Shown here: positions 11,430 to 23,179 of the stretch, one piece after another
Numbering within the stretch: position 1 is the stretch's first letter
Layout of the letters: every line of letters begins with the position of its first letter
Source: Rugalucina vietnamica
Taxonomy: Eukaryota; Mollusca; Bivalvia; Lucinida; Lucinidae
DNA: 64,000 bases
NCBI GenBank assembly: GCA_964017185.1
Contig: OZ024875.1
Location: 26,917,456-26,981,455 of the forward strand
Reading direction: 5' to 3'
Translations under genes and position numbers: made by a program
Notes under the pieces: model-generated
Database searches by the model: none
What the model was told of the DNA's origin: nothing
What the model saw: only the letters and a program-made list of their open reading frames with translations

Positions 11430-12231
11430 CAGGTAAGGTGTGATAATAAATTGAAGGTGTGAAAAACTTACGATATCACAATGAGCAGAACTAATTATTG
11501 ACACCAACTTTTGATGGATGATTAATGTAGTGTGAAAAATAGATTCTTTAGTCATGGATTTTGTCGGCATGCGACAGGCTTTGTCTTTAAACAAACTTGA
11601 TGATTATGTGGAATTTAAATTTAATTATCTTTTATTCAGCGATTTCTTTTAGTAGGCCAATTATCGGGTATAACATGTTAAAATTTATTCAGCATCATCC
11701 ATCTTTGAATTCTCCATGTCTGATCTGTGCATTGCGTGTAATGTGCAAATGGCACAAAAATTCAACACTAAAACATTAAACAATAATTAGAACCACAACA
11801 GAAGCCTCACATTGGCCCGATCGGTAATATAAAATTACTTGGGGGAGGGGAACTTAAATCGAGTTTACAGGCGCCAACCCACCTCTATGTTGCATGGGCA
11901 TGGTTTCGTTTTGTGGCATAGGTTTCCAATTAATTGAGCGCTAACCTGTCTGTTTGTCTATGGTGCTTTCTTATGTTTATGATAACACCGACAAAAAAAC
12001 TTATCACAATCATTTATTCTATTTCTATGTTGATGTCAGGACGCTTCAAATCTTTGAGAAAACTCAAACTAACTTCGAAAAGTTTGTTTTTGAACGTATC
12101 TCTTAGCCGCACAATCGTAAAATTTGCCAAAATTAATGAAATTTAACTTCGCACAAGTTTACATGTTAGTTGCATATAACAGAAATGCTTCACTTTAGAA
12201 GAACACATTAAAATGTATACTTAATGATAAA
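11430..12231. other. non-coding stretch
   Basis: No gene or RNA is recognised. The short open frames here have no domain-like content. Confidence 0.5.
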
Positions 12232-12473
12232 TGAGCCACCTCGTGGGAAAACCAACAATGTGGTTTCCGAACAGGTCTGACACAAACCGGCCTGTACAAG
12301 CACAGAAAAGAGCTAGAAGCTAGAAATTTCGGATTTAAGTAGAAGAGGAATTGTACTATCCGAGTAGCGAAAACAAGCGGCGCTGATCAGCTTCGCGGTT
12401 ACCGCGAAGCTGATCTGATCTGCGTCTTTGTTTTCGCCTATGCAGATTGTTGGTTTCCCCATGAGGCGGCTCA
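12232..12473. mobile_element. TGAGCC MITE with internal hairpin, copy 1
   Basis: The ends are TGAGCCACCTCGTGGGAAAA and its near-complement finishing GAGGCGGCTCA. At the centre is a strong hairpin, CAGCTTCGCGG-TTA-CCGCGAAGCTG, set between CGAAAACAA and TTGTTTTCG. It is non-coding. Two related copies lie at 55021-55543. Confidence 0.75.
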
Positions 12474-12716
12474 AATGTAATTATGTATGTAAGATAAACA
12501 TTCTTATTTCAAATTAGGTAACATTTTGAGTCATTCTATCTCATTTCAAAATGTTCTAATCAGAGATTAGTGGCTGATAATTCATTTACCGCACTGGTAA
12601 CCTGACAGACATTTTCATACCTTTTATTGAGTTAAAGGGAACTGTCACAAGATCTAAATATTTACACGATTTCCAGTACACGATACTATTTCTTTCTTCT
12701 TCTCTCCATTAATATA

Positions 12717-13759
12717 CACTGAAAAAAAGTTATAAGAGGCCACTTTTCAAACTCATTTTTAATGCATAACCCATGTGCAAAATTGAATGATTTTTGGCCT
12801 AAAGACAAGTCTTTCAAGTAAGTAAAGTATCAAAGTGTTCAGAAATAATTTTCTTTCACTAAATGCGTTTTTCGCGTAAAAGTGCAAAAATCAATGTTTT
12901 TTAATAAAAATTGGTTAAAGCGCAAAATTTATTGAAATAAGGAACGGGTGTCATCAAAGGGGCCATTCCAGGTTGGAAAAACATCAAATATTCGAATTTT
13001 CTCAACTTATAAATTTTTTTACGCATTTTTAAAAAATCGCTATTTTCGAGATTTTTTGAAAAATCAACAATGTACCTCTTAAACATGTTAATCCCTATAA
13101 ATTCACTTTTTGGGGCCTTGAAATGAGAAATATACATCGAAAGAGCTGTATTATACGATTTTCGAGGACAAACAGGTCACGACTGCCGCACACTTCCGGT
13201 TTCAATTCCAAATTTTAACGACCAAAATAACAAAATCTGTGGACGATTTTTAAAATTTTCATAATCTATCAGAGTCAAGTATTAAACATAAATAATCGCT
13301 GAAAATTTCAATGCCGTGCTGCTGCTAATAATGTAACCAGAGAAGAACAAAGTTGGTATGCAAGTTGCATACAAAAGCTAAATTCCTGTTATTCATGTTG
13401 CTGTCTTCTTGATTTACAAAACTGAAACGAAAATCCTTATTGCAGCAACACATATAACATGATTTTATCATACATCGTAGCAGTCAATAACACTTTCAAA
13501 TAAGTTAAAATTATAAAACAAAAACGTTGTAATGTGACATTTAATTTGATGTTAATAAAGTGTGACCTTTAAAATTGAGGGTACCTTTACCCATGCTTCG
13601 TCTGTGTGAAAAGTACCACACAGATTGGAATGCAGGAAGTCACAGAGCCATTGTTAGACATTGGTTTATTCATATGACCATGAATTGTAATTGATCGTAT
13701 TTTACTTTCTGAACTAGAAGGAAAAATATAAGGCGGCCTCTTATAACTTTTTTTCAGTG
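12717..13759. mobile_element. Tc1/mariner-like MITE (TA duplication)
   Basis: The left terminus CACTGAAAAAAAGTTATAAG and the right terminus CTTATAACTTTTTTTCAGTG are exact inverted complements extending to about 25 bp (…AGAGGCC). Both ends abut TATA, consistent with a TA target duplication. CAGTG/CACTG ends plus TA fit the Tc1/mariner superfamily. The ~1-kb interior has no transposase frame; the longest frame (13137-12901, minus) is not recognisable. Confidence 0.7.
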
Positions 13760-14204
13760 TATACCTATAACATTCTTATCAAAATATAACAAGAAATAAA
13801 AACGAAATATATTTGACGAGATTTTTGATATTTCTCTGTGTGCTTGACACTTTGTAACAGAGATAATGTCAGTCAAAAGTTTTGTACAATGCTTCTTTCA
13901 GTAACATTTGTGTAAAATCTGAAGCCCACACCATATGTAACAAATTCTAACCTGTTAGGCCAATTGAGAAGAGTAAAGTGATTTTGCAATCACCACTTTT
14001 GTCTTATTACAAAAACAAATGAAAACGAAAAAATCTGACAGATTATGTTACGCCCGACCCCTACATGAGGATTTAAATTAATAAAAGTGTACCATCTCCT
14101 TTTATTTGATAAATAATGCACTTTAATGCTATTCTATACCACTTAGCACCACCTTTGCACCCCTTTGCGCTTCTTTACGCCAGATGATGGTCAGAAACTG
14201 ATCG
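13760..14204. other. non-coding stretch
   Basis: Nothing is recognised apart from the GATCGACTCAGTATCTGAA segment at the right edge, which is shared with sequences near 1.07 kb and 10.8 kb. Confidence 0.5.
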
Positions 14205-15150
14205 ACTCAGTATCTGAATCTGAATGGTTTACTGGTGATACGCCAAATTGACAATAGGCCTACTTCACCGGGGGGGGGGGGGGTGCGCCAGGAGGGAAAT
14301 TAGTCCCTGGTTCTCACAAGAGATGCGAACTTGGACACACAGTCATCAGACATTTCAGCAGAGGAGATCAGAGAATCAGGGAGGTCATTCCAGTCCCTGA
14401 TAGTCTGTTGAAAGAAACTACTTTTGTACGCTTCTTTGCTAGCTGAGGGTATCTGAAAAGCCAAAGAGTGTTGATTTCTACAACGCCTATTTTTCGGGAT
14501 AAGGTCATCTGTGGGTATTCTGGCTTTACCCGTCAGACCTTATCTACTATCCTTCCTCCTTTTCCTTAAGAGATTCCCATTTCAGTTGACCTAAAATCCA
14601 GTCATGCTCCCACTTTCAAAAACATAATTTCCAGTCACAAACCTTGCCGCACGATTTTGGACCCTTTTCCAGTTATGAGGATCCCAAACTGAGCTTCCAT
14701 ATTCCAAGACCGGCCGCACCAGTCCTTTATAAGCTGCTTCTTTCACATCTGGGGGACATGAATACAAATTTCTCATCAAGAATCCGAGAGTAGCCTTTGT
14801 ACAAACATTGGAAATATGAGTATTCCATTTCAAATCATTTGTGATAGTTACACCCAGGTATTTTATGCTTTCAACGTTTTCCAGTACAGTGCCCTCAAGG
14901 TTGTAGTTAGCCTGTATCTTACTAGACCGTTTCATCATGTTGCATTTTCATCATAATGCATCATGCTGCATCATGTTGCATTTGACAGGTTGAAATCTCA
15001 CTCCCCATTTCCTAGCTCAACTGCCTAAACGATCAATGTCTCTCTGAAGTTTCAATGTATCCTCTTCATTCTTGATTTCACGATAGCAAACACATTCATC
15101 AGCAAAGAGTCTTATTTCAGACTCAATGTCTGCTGAGATGTCATTTACAC
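14205..15150 (-). mobile_element. CR1/Jockey-like LINE, degenerate copy 3
   Basis: The minus-strand frame 14938-14591 encodes the post-palm region (ESIKYLGVTITNDLKW, KATLGFLMRNLYSCPPD, LEYGSSVWDPH). Flanking stretches down to 14205 and up to 15150 match copy 2 in order but are broken by stops and a small ATCATGTTGCA-type expansion at about 14934-14985. A G-run interrupts the 3' region at about 14272-14283. It is 5'-truncated and non-functional. Confidence 0.85.
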
Positions 15151-15539
15151 TTGGCAAAAATGCCAACGCACTACTTTTAAAATTTGAATAACTTCACTTC
15201 CATCGAAGATTTGTCTCTTAAGCATTTACATACACCTACTAAGTTATTTCACACAAATTTGCTCTAGGAATCACGCAATAAGTAAATCATGAAAAACATG
15301 TTTTCTGCACGTGCTCCTTGTGGTATGTATCTTTTTCTCATTCTGACACTTTTATTGGAAGCCCGGTTATGGTTACGGGACATTTCGCGCAAAAACCAGT
15401 TCCTCCCTGGGACGATTCGACCGGGACGATTCGCGCAAAAAATCGAACGGGACGGTTCGCGCAAAAAAAACTGGGACGATTCGCTCAAAATCAGAGGTCG
15501 ATTCACCCATTTTTGTAATATATATATAATAAGTGTTTT

Positions 15540-16257
15540 GCTTTGCAAATGAGCATGATTTCAATCTCTCTCTACGCTTGTGAATGTGGGAAGCGATTCA
15601 ACACTGTGCCACATATTTGTTGATTATTATATAAATTTGTTATGAAAGGTCATTGTTTTCGATGCGTGAGCAAAAATCATGCATACACACGGGTGTGAAT
15701 TCGTCTTCTTTTTTTATTATTATTTTTTTTTTATTTTTTTATTTATTTTTTTTTTTTTTATTTTTTTTTTTAAGAAAAAAAAAATACATGTGTTGTGTGT
15801 TCAAAAAGATGCAAAAGACCACAGCAGGTCCTGAGTTGGGATTGAGGTGGGGGATGGCAACACCGTGGATGCGAGTAAGTTCAGTTTTAATTTTCGTGTT
15901 GTGTCTTTGAGCAAGCATATTTCAATTGAAATAGTGATTGGGATGTTACTCAAACAAACAAATTAGTCGACGTTTGTAGTGATTGTTTTGATTTGTATGT
16001 GAGCTTTAACGTATGTAATTAAATTATTGGCATCATTAAAAATAAACATGTCAGATGTTTGACGTTCTCTTTGTTAAATTAAATTGTTTTGCTCACAATG
16101 GTGATATGCGTTAACATCTATTTTGTTTACTCGTTTGATCACAAAACAGCTAGTGGCCAATTCAAAATTAACGACATAATAATTAATACAACTATCGTCA
16201 TTACACCCGTTTTAATAAATATTATATATATTTATATTTATATTTATATTTATATTT

Positions 16258-16301
<44 letters not shown>

Positions 16302-16689
16302 TCATCAGGAATCACAAACCACATGTATAAAAAAAATAAAAAAAAAATAAATGAAAAAAAAAAAAGCATTTGTGATTTATGCAATACGGAGGCCGAGAAT
16401 GAAACAGAGATTAGTGCACCCCCCCCCCAGTGCCCCCCCCCACCCGAACGTGCTTGCATGTTCCATTTTTAATTCTAATTATAAATTTCGTATTTATTAC
16501 CAATCTTCAATTTCAAAACAGCAAAACAACGACTTGTTACTTTATACACGGGTATATTATAATGTACGTGTATATGCACACTCCATCATGGGTATGACAT
16601 AAACGAAACAGTTACATGGATGGAAAACTGAATAAAAAATAAAGAGTTGTATACATACTCGTATTTGGAAAACTCGTGTTTTATCATAT
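15540..16689. repeat. low-complexity region: T-rich tract, (TTTATA)n, (TTTC)n
   Basis: There is no gene. T-rich tracts occur at about 15708-15772. A (TTTATA)n run at about 16225-16256 passes directly into (TTTC)n at 16256-16304. Homopolymeric A and C runs follow near 16326-16442. Confidence 0.85.
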
Positions 16690-17404
16690 GTAGGAATAGT
16701 TTTGATAGTATCTCAGATTGGATACTATGCAGATATAAAGTGTGTGCCAAATAACGTGATAAAAGAAATCGAGAGTCTATTTTGCAATTTTCTATGGAAT
16801 AATAAACAGCCACTAGTAAATAGGAAAACTATGTATCTTAACCGCAACGAAGGTAGCGTTAAACTGCTGAACTTAAGGGACTTTATCGACTCAAAGCATA
16901 TACACTTTATGTATAAGATTATCTCATCTAATTATGATAACTGGAATATTATTGGTAAACACTGGCTCAAATGCCTAGATTCAGAATACAACTTGAACGT
17001 TGATTATTTCATTTGTAAATGTACCAGTATCAAAGGTCTTTCCAATACGTATTCTATAGAGACAATATTAATATAGCATGTGTTAAATTTAAGAGTATTT
17101 TATCTCTTAAAGACAAAAAGCATCTTAGATTCTCTCCTGCTTAACGCATCGAAATACACCTGTCTTTATAAGTTCCTTTAGTAAATGTAATATTAAAACG
17201 ACCAGGGACTTTGTGGGACAGACATGGAAACGAATACTTTTGTATCACAAGATATAGCTTGACCACGAAAAATTGGCGGTGTTATGGATATATTGTTTGT
17301 CAACATACAGCTCTTTATAGTTCGCCGTCTATCATAGGTGTTTTCCAATCCATTCACCGATTATTTACGGCATGTTATTGGCATGTTGTTCTTAAAAAAT
17401 ATTG

Positions 17405-17510
17405 TAGAAAGGAATTGGCTCAGTAGGTAGAGGAGCAGGCTAAGTTCATTAGGATGAAAAGATCGTTTTGACGCGAAGGAGACAACCCCGGTTTGAATCC
17501 CATCAAAGAC
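17405..17510 (+). repeat. tRNA-like SINE head
   Basis: TTGGCTCAGTAGGTAG resembles box A and GGTTTGAATCCC box B, about 65 bp apart, longer than in a real tRNA. A T-rich tail follows to 17598. This fits a tRNA-derived SINE inserted in the LINE. Confidence 0.5.
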
Positions 17511-17556
17511 ATTTTTATTGTTTTATAAGAGAGCTCTTCTTTATCTTCATTTGTTT

Positions 17557-17559
<3 letters not shown>

Positions 17560-17598
<39 letters not shown>
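17560..17598. repeat. poly(T) tract
   Basis: About 39 consecutive T bases lie downstream of the tRNA-like segment. This may be a retroposon tail or transcription-terminator-like tract. Confidence 0.9.
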
Positions 17599-17600
<2 letters not shown>

Positions 17601-17926
17601 TTCTTTTTTAATTCTTTTTTATATTATTAATATCATTATTATTATAGACGGAATATTTCCATCGGTATTCCGTTAGACCTCTCCATAACTGTAACGAGAG
17701 AGGAGCGAGGTCACGAAGTGTATCGGAGTGCAGGTTAGCCAGCTGATCTATTATTATTATTAAACAACGACTCATGTGAGATGCGAAAAAAATTTAGATT
17801 AACATGTAAACCACGAATTGCATGAAAATATGAGTGATGTTCAGACAATGGCGCGAAAAAAATATAAAAATTAAATAAAAAAAAATAAAATAAAATAAAA
17901 AAATCATAGAAAAAAAAACTCTAACG

Positions 17927-17998
17927 GGATTCGAACCAGCGACTGGCGTATCCTACGTCCTGCAGACTAACCATTACACCAAATTCTATTGCAGAAGC
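17927..17998 (-). repeat. degenerate tRNA-like sequence
   Basis: Read on the minus strand it has TTGGTGTAATGGTTAGTCTG (box A-like) and CTGGTTCGAATCCCG (box B). The T stem has a mismatch and the acceptor stem does not pair well, so it is a pseudo-tRNA or SINE head rather than a functional gene. Confidence 0.5.
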
Positions 17999-18579
17999 TT
18001 CCAATAAAATGAGAGTGCTTCACAAATTCAATAGTTGTCTCTATAGAGACCCTGTTAATACGCACGCTGAATTCCGTATACGTCATTAAATTTATAAATG
18101 CACATATTTACCAAACACCCAGCCATTTTATATTGGTCAAGCTATAGATGGATTTGTCATTTTTGCAAATCAAATTTGGAAACAATAGCACATCTATTTT
18201 TTTACTGTAGAAGAATTAATTGGATATGTTTTGAAATAGGACAAAAATTGAATCGTTTGCTAGCAGAAGACTCCAAGTCTGCAATTAAAATCGCTCCACA
18301 CCAATTCATTCTTGGGTATTTGCACGAAAACAAGACTGTCAGGGTTTTGGTTAATCTGATCATCGTACTGGTTAAATGGGAAATCTGGAAAATTAGAAAT
18401 GGCATAAAATTTGATAATAAACAAGTCGGCAACAACTTTATTTTGGAACATGTAATACAGAAAATAAAATCAGTTATAAGATTTCTTGAAGGCACTAATA
18501 TTGCGCGCAAATACCAAAACGAGATAAAATTATGGAAAATGTTAGATTGAAAAGTCTTAAGAAATACTGCATTTATATA

Positions 18580-19260
18580 CTGAACAAAAAAAGAAACGCA
18601 ACAATAGGCCACCGAGGATTTTCGAGTTTAAGGGTAAAACGTTGATAATTTCAGGTCTGTTGCTGTATGATTCCCATTCATGGGATATTAGGCTATGTCA
18701 TGCAAGAAACTGATTTTCATTTCGATAAAAATTGAATGAGAAATTTGTGTCGTCTTAAATTATGCAAATTGTGACAGATATGCTCTGCGCATGCGCACAC
18801 TTTTGTAACACCAAATCACCAAGAAACAATGGCAGCTGCTCCCTAATTAAAATTCATGAAAAAGAAATAAAGTTCAACGACACAGAAGCTTGCAATTAAA
18901 ACCATCAAAATCCCTATATGTTTAATTGAAAGGGGGGTAATATCAATTTTATTCGTTTTATTTCTTTAACGTGTGAGTTATCTGCTGAGTGGTAAATTGT
19001 GATTTTGAATGCGGGTTAAAAGCGGATTTAAATCGTACCATTATTTTAATGCTCGCGCATGCGCACTGTGTGGTTTTCCACTTTCAGCATGCCCATGGTG
19101 GGCACTAAATAACTCCGTAAATACGCATCAAAATGAAAATTGATTTCTTGCATTCGGAAGCCTGATATCAAATGCAGAAGTAGAAAATGTAATGGTTTCT
19201 GATTGTATCAAAGTTTGCTCAAAATTTAGTGAAATATAATTGTTGCGTTTCTTTTTTCAT
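18580..19260. mobile_element. 680-bp TIR element (AAAGAAACGCAACA ends)
   Basis: The left end has AAAAAAAGAAACGCAACAAT and the right end ATTGTTGCGTTTCTTTTTT. Further in, TGCAAGAAACTGATTTTCAT pairs with ATGAAAATTGATTTCTTGCA, and GCGCATGCGCAC occurs in both halves. The element is therefore a degenerate foldback without coding sequence. Confidence 0.7.
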
Positions 19261-20495
19261 TTTCGTCTTAATAGAAGGTTTAATAATTTAGTGAAAGACT
19301 TTATTTTGATTAACAAATAATTATTTTTTCTAAATTAAGCATGGTGGGCGAAATATGTGATTTCCGATACGAGACCTAGATATGACTTTTTTAAAAGTGG
19401 CAATGTTGAAATTATTATTTGAATTTGATTTTGTTACATAATGTGCGCAAGAAATTATGTCAGTTCAAGGGCAGCTAACTCTGTCGACATATGACGTTAG
19501 ACTTACGTTTGAATCCGGCGTCATTTCGACGTCATATCAATACGTCCACTGACGTCAGGACTGGACGTCAGGTGGACGTTGATTATTGGTTTTATTATAT
19601 ACCTACCAAAAATAACCATTGATACTACCCATTTTCCGAGACAAAAATACGGAATCTTGTATCACCACACTGTCCTGATACGATTCCGTATCACCATCCT
19701 CCATTTTTTACCCTACAATATAAAACCCAGCACCTAAAGCCGGCATCTAAATCTGAATGACAACCAGAGTAATTTCTATTTTAATTTATAAAACAACAAC
19801 TGTTTCAGAAGTTAAAGAGGTTCGCTTGTCATCAAAGCAACATAATTAACAAAAAAATAACGACTTTTCTAGCTTTGACGTAAGAACTGGCACAATGTTA
19901 CGTCATCAAAGATTTGACGCAACGTCGTATGGTACGTCGTCATAATGTCGCAAATTTACGATTTGAATTCTTGTGGCTGATTACTTTTGTAGGTATAAAA
20001 TAAACGCGTTATTACTTCAGTAACTTGATCTGATGGGTCGGATCACGTCTCGTAGCTGCGCCTGGAAAGACCGGATCACGCTCGTCTCCGACTAGCATGA
20101 TCTGGTCTTTCCTGGCGCAGCTACTCGACGTGATCCGACCCATCAGATCAAGTTACTGAAGTAATAATGAGTATGTATGACGTCGTGACCAAAATACAAC
20201 CAATATCCGACGTCAAGTTGACGTCAGATGCCTGCTGGGGACGCGTTTTTCGTATATGTCGTCAGAGTTAGCTGCCCTTAAACTGACATAATTTCTTACA
20301 CATATTATGTAATAATATCAAATTCAAATAATAATTTCAACCTTGCCACTTAAAAGTCATATCTGAGTCTCGTATGGGAAATCCCATATTTCGCCCTCAT
20401 GCTTAATTAATGTAGAAAAAAATGATTATTTATTAATCAAAATAAAGTCTTTCACTAAATTATCAAACTTTCAATTAAGATGAAAATAAAATTTG
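19253..20495. mobile_element. foldback element with ~245-bp arms
   Basis: The left arm (about 19253-19505) and right arm (about 20245-20495) are inverted complements, including GTGAAAGACTTTATTTTGAT, TTGAATTTGATTTTG and AGGGCAGCTAACTCTG. The ~740-bp centre carries GACGTC-rich words and a second, tighter hairpin at 20009-20167. No reading frame of note is present. Confidence 0.75.
20009..20167. repeat. near-perfect 159-bp hairpin
   Basis: TTATTACTTCAGTAACTTGA at the left pairs with TCAAGTTACTGAAGTAATAA at the right. Pairing continues through CTGATGGGTCGGATCACGTC and GCTGCGCC-GGAAAGACC. The loop is only a few tens of bases. It is nested at the centre of the larger foldback element. Confidence 0.85.
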
Positions 20496-20889
20496 TATAT
20501 TTTAATATTTATTTCACCATTTTGAATAATTGTTTGTTCAGAATAATCTTATTTCTCACACTAATGTCTTATTGGTTTTAGCACCATAAAAGAAATAAAA
20601 TTTTGCTTAAATAAGATGTATCAACATCAGGCTGAATTAATATCTTGAACATTGTGTATGTCCCGAAAAACTCTATCAAAGGAGTGAAACCTAAAACCTC
20701 CTTCCGGTTGAGCCTTCGGGTGCTCCCGGAACAACAAACCCACAAAAAACAACCTCCTATAGTTCTGGTCTCGCCTAGGAAAAAAAAAGAAAAAAAGGAG
20801 TGAAAGGGACTATCAAAAGTGCATCACTGCTCTTCTGAATCCACTGTTATTCAAAAATGCGAAAAAATATACACCTTAAACTATTTATA

Positions 20890-21675
20890 TGACATTAATT
20901 CAAACGTCGGTTTTAGGACGTCAGATTGACGTCAGCTTTCAGACGTTAAACCGACGTTGGCTTTAGCACGTCAGACTGACGTCTAGTTTTGACAACAAAC
21001 AAACTTTCAAAATCAACCTTACTCCAACGTTATTATGACGTTGGAGTCTGACGTCAAACTGACGTCCAACGGACGTCAAATGTCTGCTGGAAGTAACATA
21101 GAAAAAAAGAAAAAAGAAAGAAAGAAAGCAAAAGAAACACACGAAACGAATGATCTGATTTTTACCCAAAGTGAAGTTTCATTAATTTGCACACCACACA
21201 TGGTCAGAAGTATGAAAAACACAAGGTCTCAATCACGTCTTGATTACGACGTCTAACTGACGAACTAGTTGGACGTCAAAACAACGTCCAATCCAGACGT
21301 CCAAAAGACGTCAGGAACTGACGTCCAACGGACGTCAAATGTCTGCTGGAAGTAACATAGAAAAAAAGAAAAAAGAAAGAAAGGAAGCAAAAGAAACACA
21401 CGAAACGAATGATCTGATTTTTACCCAAAGTGAAGTTTCATTAATTTGCACACCACACATGGTCAGAAGTATGAAAAACACAAGGTCTAAATCACGTCTT
21501 GATTACGACGTCTAAGTGACGAACTAGTTGGACGTCAAAACAACGTCCAATCCAGACGTCCAAAAGACGTCAGGAAATGACGTCTGATAGACGTTGGAAA
21601 TTGGTTATATGACGTCGCGACCAAAATATAACCAATATCTGACGTCGAACAGACGTCAGGTGCCTGCTGGGTAAG
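20890..21675. repeat. GACGTC-rich repeats with a 259-bp tandem duplication
   Basis: Words such as GACGTCAGATTGACGTC and AACGGACGTCAAATGTCTGC recur about every 15-30 bp. A 259-bp unit starting at 21061 is repeated almost exactly from 21320. It carries an A-rich AAAGAAAG stretch and ends in the same GACGTC words. The right end, TGACGTC…CAGGTGCCTGCTGGG, resembles the end near 20225-20240. The palindromic hexamer is the common core. Confidence 0.85.
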
Positions 21676-21714
21676 AACACGTAATCATCGATTACCGATA
21701 GAAACAGGAGGGTG

Positions 21715-22185
21715 GAAAAAATAGCTCATCAGAGGAGAAGCAATTTATGCAAAACTGAAATTGGAGATGAGTTTCATTATGTACTAGTTTGTCGGGAATT
21801 AGAAAATATTAGAAAACAATATTTACGAAGGCATTTTTATGTTCGACCGAATACGCTAAAATTTTCTGAACTATTCAATTGTAAGAATACCACCACATTA
21901 AGAAATTTGTGTGCATTTATAAGCGACATATTTACAATTGTAAAAAATCAATAACTATCCATGGTAACAGAATTTCTTAGGTAAGTTTATGTTTAGCATC
22001 TTTTGAAATGTAAACATTGTATCTATGTTTACTGAGTAATGTTTTGTATTTAGAAAGTATCACATGGCTATTTACTCTGAACCTCTGTATGATATTATGT
22101 AAGATGTTGTCTTTATATGTTTACCTCATATTGCCATTGTAATAATGGACTGAGAGAAATAAAGGTTTGACTTGACTTTGACTTG
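21715..22185 (+). mobile_element. LINE 3' end (same type as 27402-30228)
   Basis: The frame 21712-21954 encodes a C-terminal zinc-knuckle region (NLCKTEIGDEFHYVLVCREL, then RRHFYVRPNTLKFSELF) close to the C-terminus of the LINE ORF at 27402-30228. A ~200-bp 3' UTR follows, then a TTGACTTGACTTTGACTTG tail, as expected for a LINE 3' end. The rest of the element is missing. Confidence 0.8.
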
Positions 22186-22574
22186 AAGTCATTTTGTGAA
22201 AAAGAGGTCACACAGGAAGAAATTCATAAAGTAATTAAGTTGTTAAAGTCTAATAAGTCTCCGGGCGATGATGAGATAATTGCTGAATTTTATCAAACAT
22301 ACTGCTATCTTATACTTGATGAATTAACACTTGTTATTAAATATGCACTTGAAAATGACTCCTTAAGCAACAGTCAATATAACGCAATTATAACTCTTTA
22401 TATAAAAAGGGAAATACGGAAGAAATCACAAACTGGAGGCCCATTTCTTTATTAAATAATGACTTTAAAATAATCACAAAAATTCTTGCTGAGAGACTGA
22501 AACTGTTTTTGACCAAACTTATCCACACTGATCAAAAAGGATTTGTTAAAAGTAGAAATATTTCCGAAGCAAAA

Positions 22575-22823
22575 AGGTTCAAGTAGGCAAAGATCTGGAA
22601 AAGGCGCAATCAGAAAAAAGATTCCCACTCCAAAAACTGACGTGGGAAAAAAAACTAACAATCAGGTACTTATACCATGAAAACATTTCGTAAGCCGAAT
22701 GAGCAGCTATTTTCCCAATAGGTGGCCACTCAGTTACCTCCACTTAACTAAAATATGAAAACATACATAAGGCGCCAACAGCACAAACATATTTTAAACA
22801 CCAAGACATAAAACAAAAAGAAA
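22575..22823 (+). repeat. GTAGGCAAAGATC dispersed repeat, copy A (inserted in LINE)
   Basis: This is a ~250-bp unit with TTCAAGTAGGCAAAGATC, GAAAAGGCGCAATCAG, AGCCGAATGAGCAGC and AACACCAAGACATAAAAC. It interrupts the LINE reading frame between the codons for SRNISEA and RFIQDVIEYAEQ and is flanked by short A runs, so the insertion is clear-cut. Other copies: 45625-45950, 60163-60490 and a reversed fragment at 53130-53185. Confidence 0.85.
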
Positions 22824-23179
22824 AACCGTTTCATACAAGATGTTATTGAATATGCTGAACAAAGAAATACGCCCGGTTCTATTATTTTTATCGATTATAT
22901 GAAAGTCTTTGACCAGGTGGAATGGGAGTGGACGCTGAAATGCTTAGAAACTTTTAACTTTGGACATAAATTTAGATCTTGGATAAAAATGATATTTAAA
23001 AATGCCAAAACATGTATACTGACGAATGGTTTCAGATCTATCTCGTTCAATGCGGCAATGCTGTCCGATCAGGCCGCTGTTATATATTCTACAAGCTGAA
23101 CCGTTGGCATGTGCGATATATAATACGAAAAAGTGACGGCATAATTGGAAAAGGTCCCTCAGGACCGATCCACAGTGTT

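Larger units (their letters stand above)
16690..18556 (+). mobile_element. L1/Tx1-like LINE 3' part, interrupted
   Basis: The frame 16702-17076 encodes the region after the RT palm typical of L1/Tx1 proteins (IKEIESLFCNFLWNNKQP, VKLLNLRDFIDSKHIHFMYK). The frame 18098-18550 encodes the C-terminal part with a zinc-knuckle-like CHFCKSNLETIAHLFFYC and an ILGYLHENK...WEIWKIRN stretch. Between them about 1 kb of foreign DNA carries tRNA-like segments and a poly(T) tract. No catalytic RT motif lies in this copy, and stops plus the insertion disable it. Confidence 0.8.

Noticed and set aside
15264-15552. Several overlapping frames with RPGRIVPGR-type repeats on both strands (also 24437-24761)
   Set aside because: Translations of the inverted GGGACGATTCGCGC arrays; both strands and several frames are open because of the repeat.
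16089-16472. 127-codon frame with a FLSFFLS run
   Set aside because: The core is the (TTTC)n microsatellite; the rest is low-complexity A- and C-run sequence.
20890-21675. CRISPR array
   Set aside because: The GACGTC words are variably spaced, lie in both orientations and sit in eukaryotic transposon-like DNA; there are no uniform repeat-spacer units.
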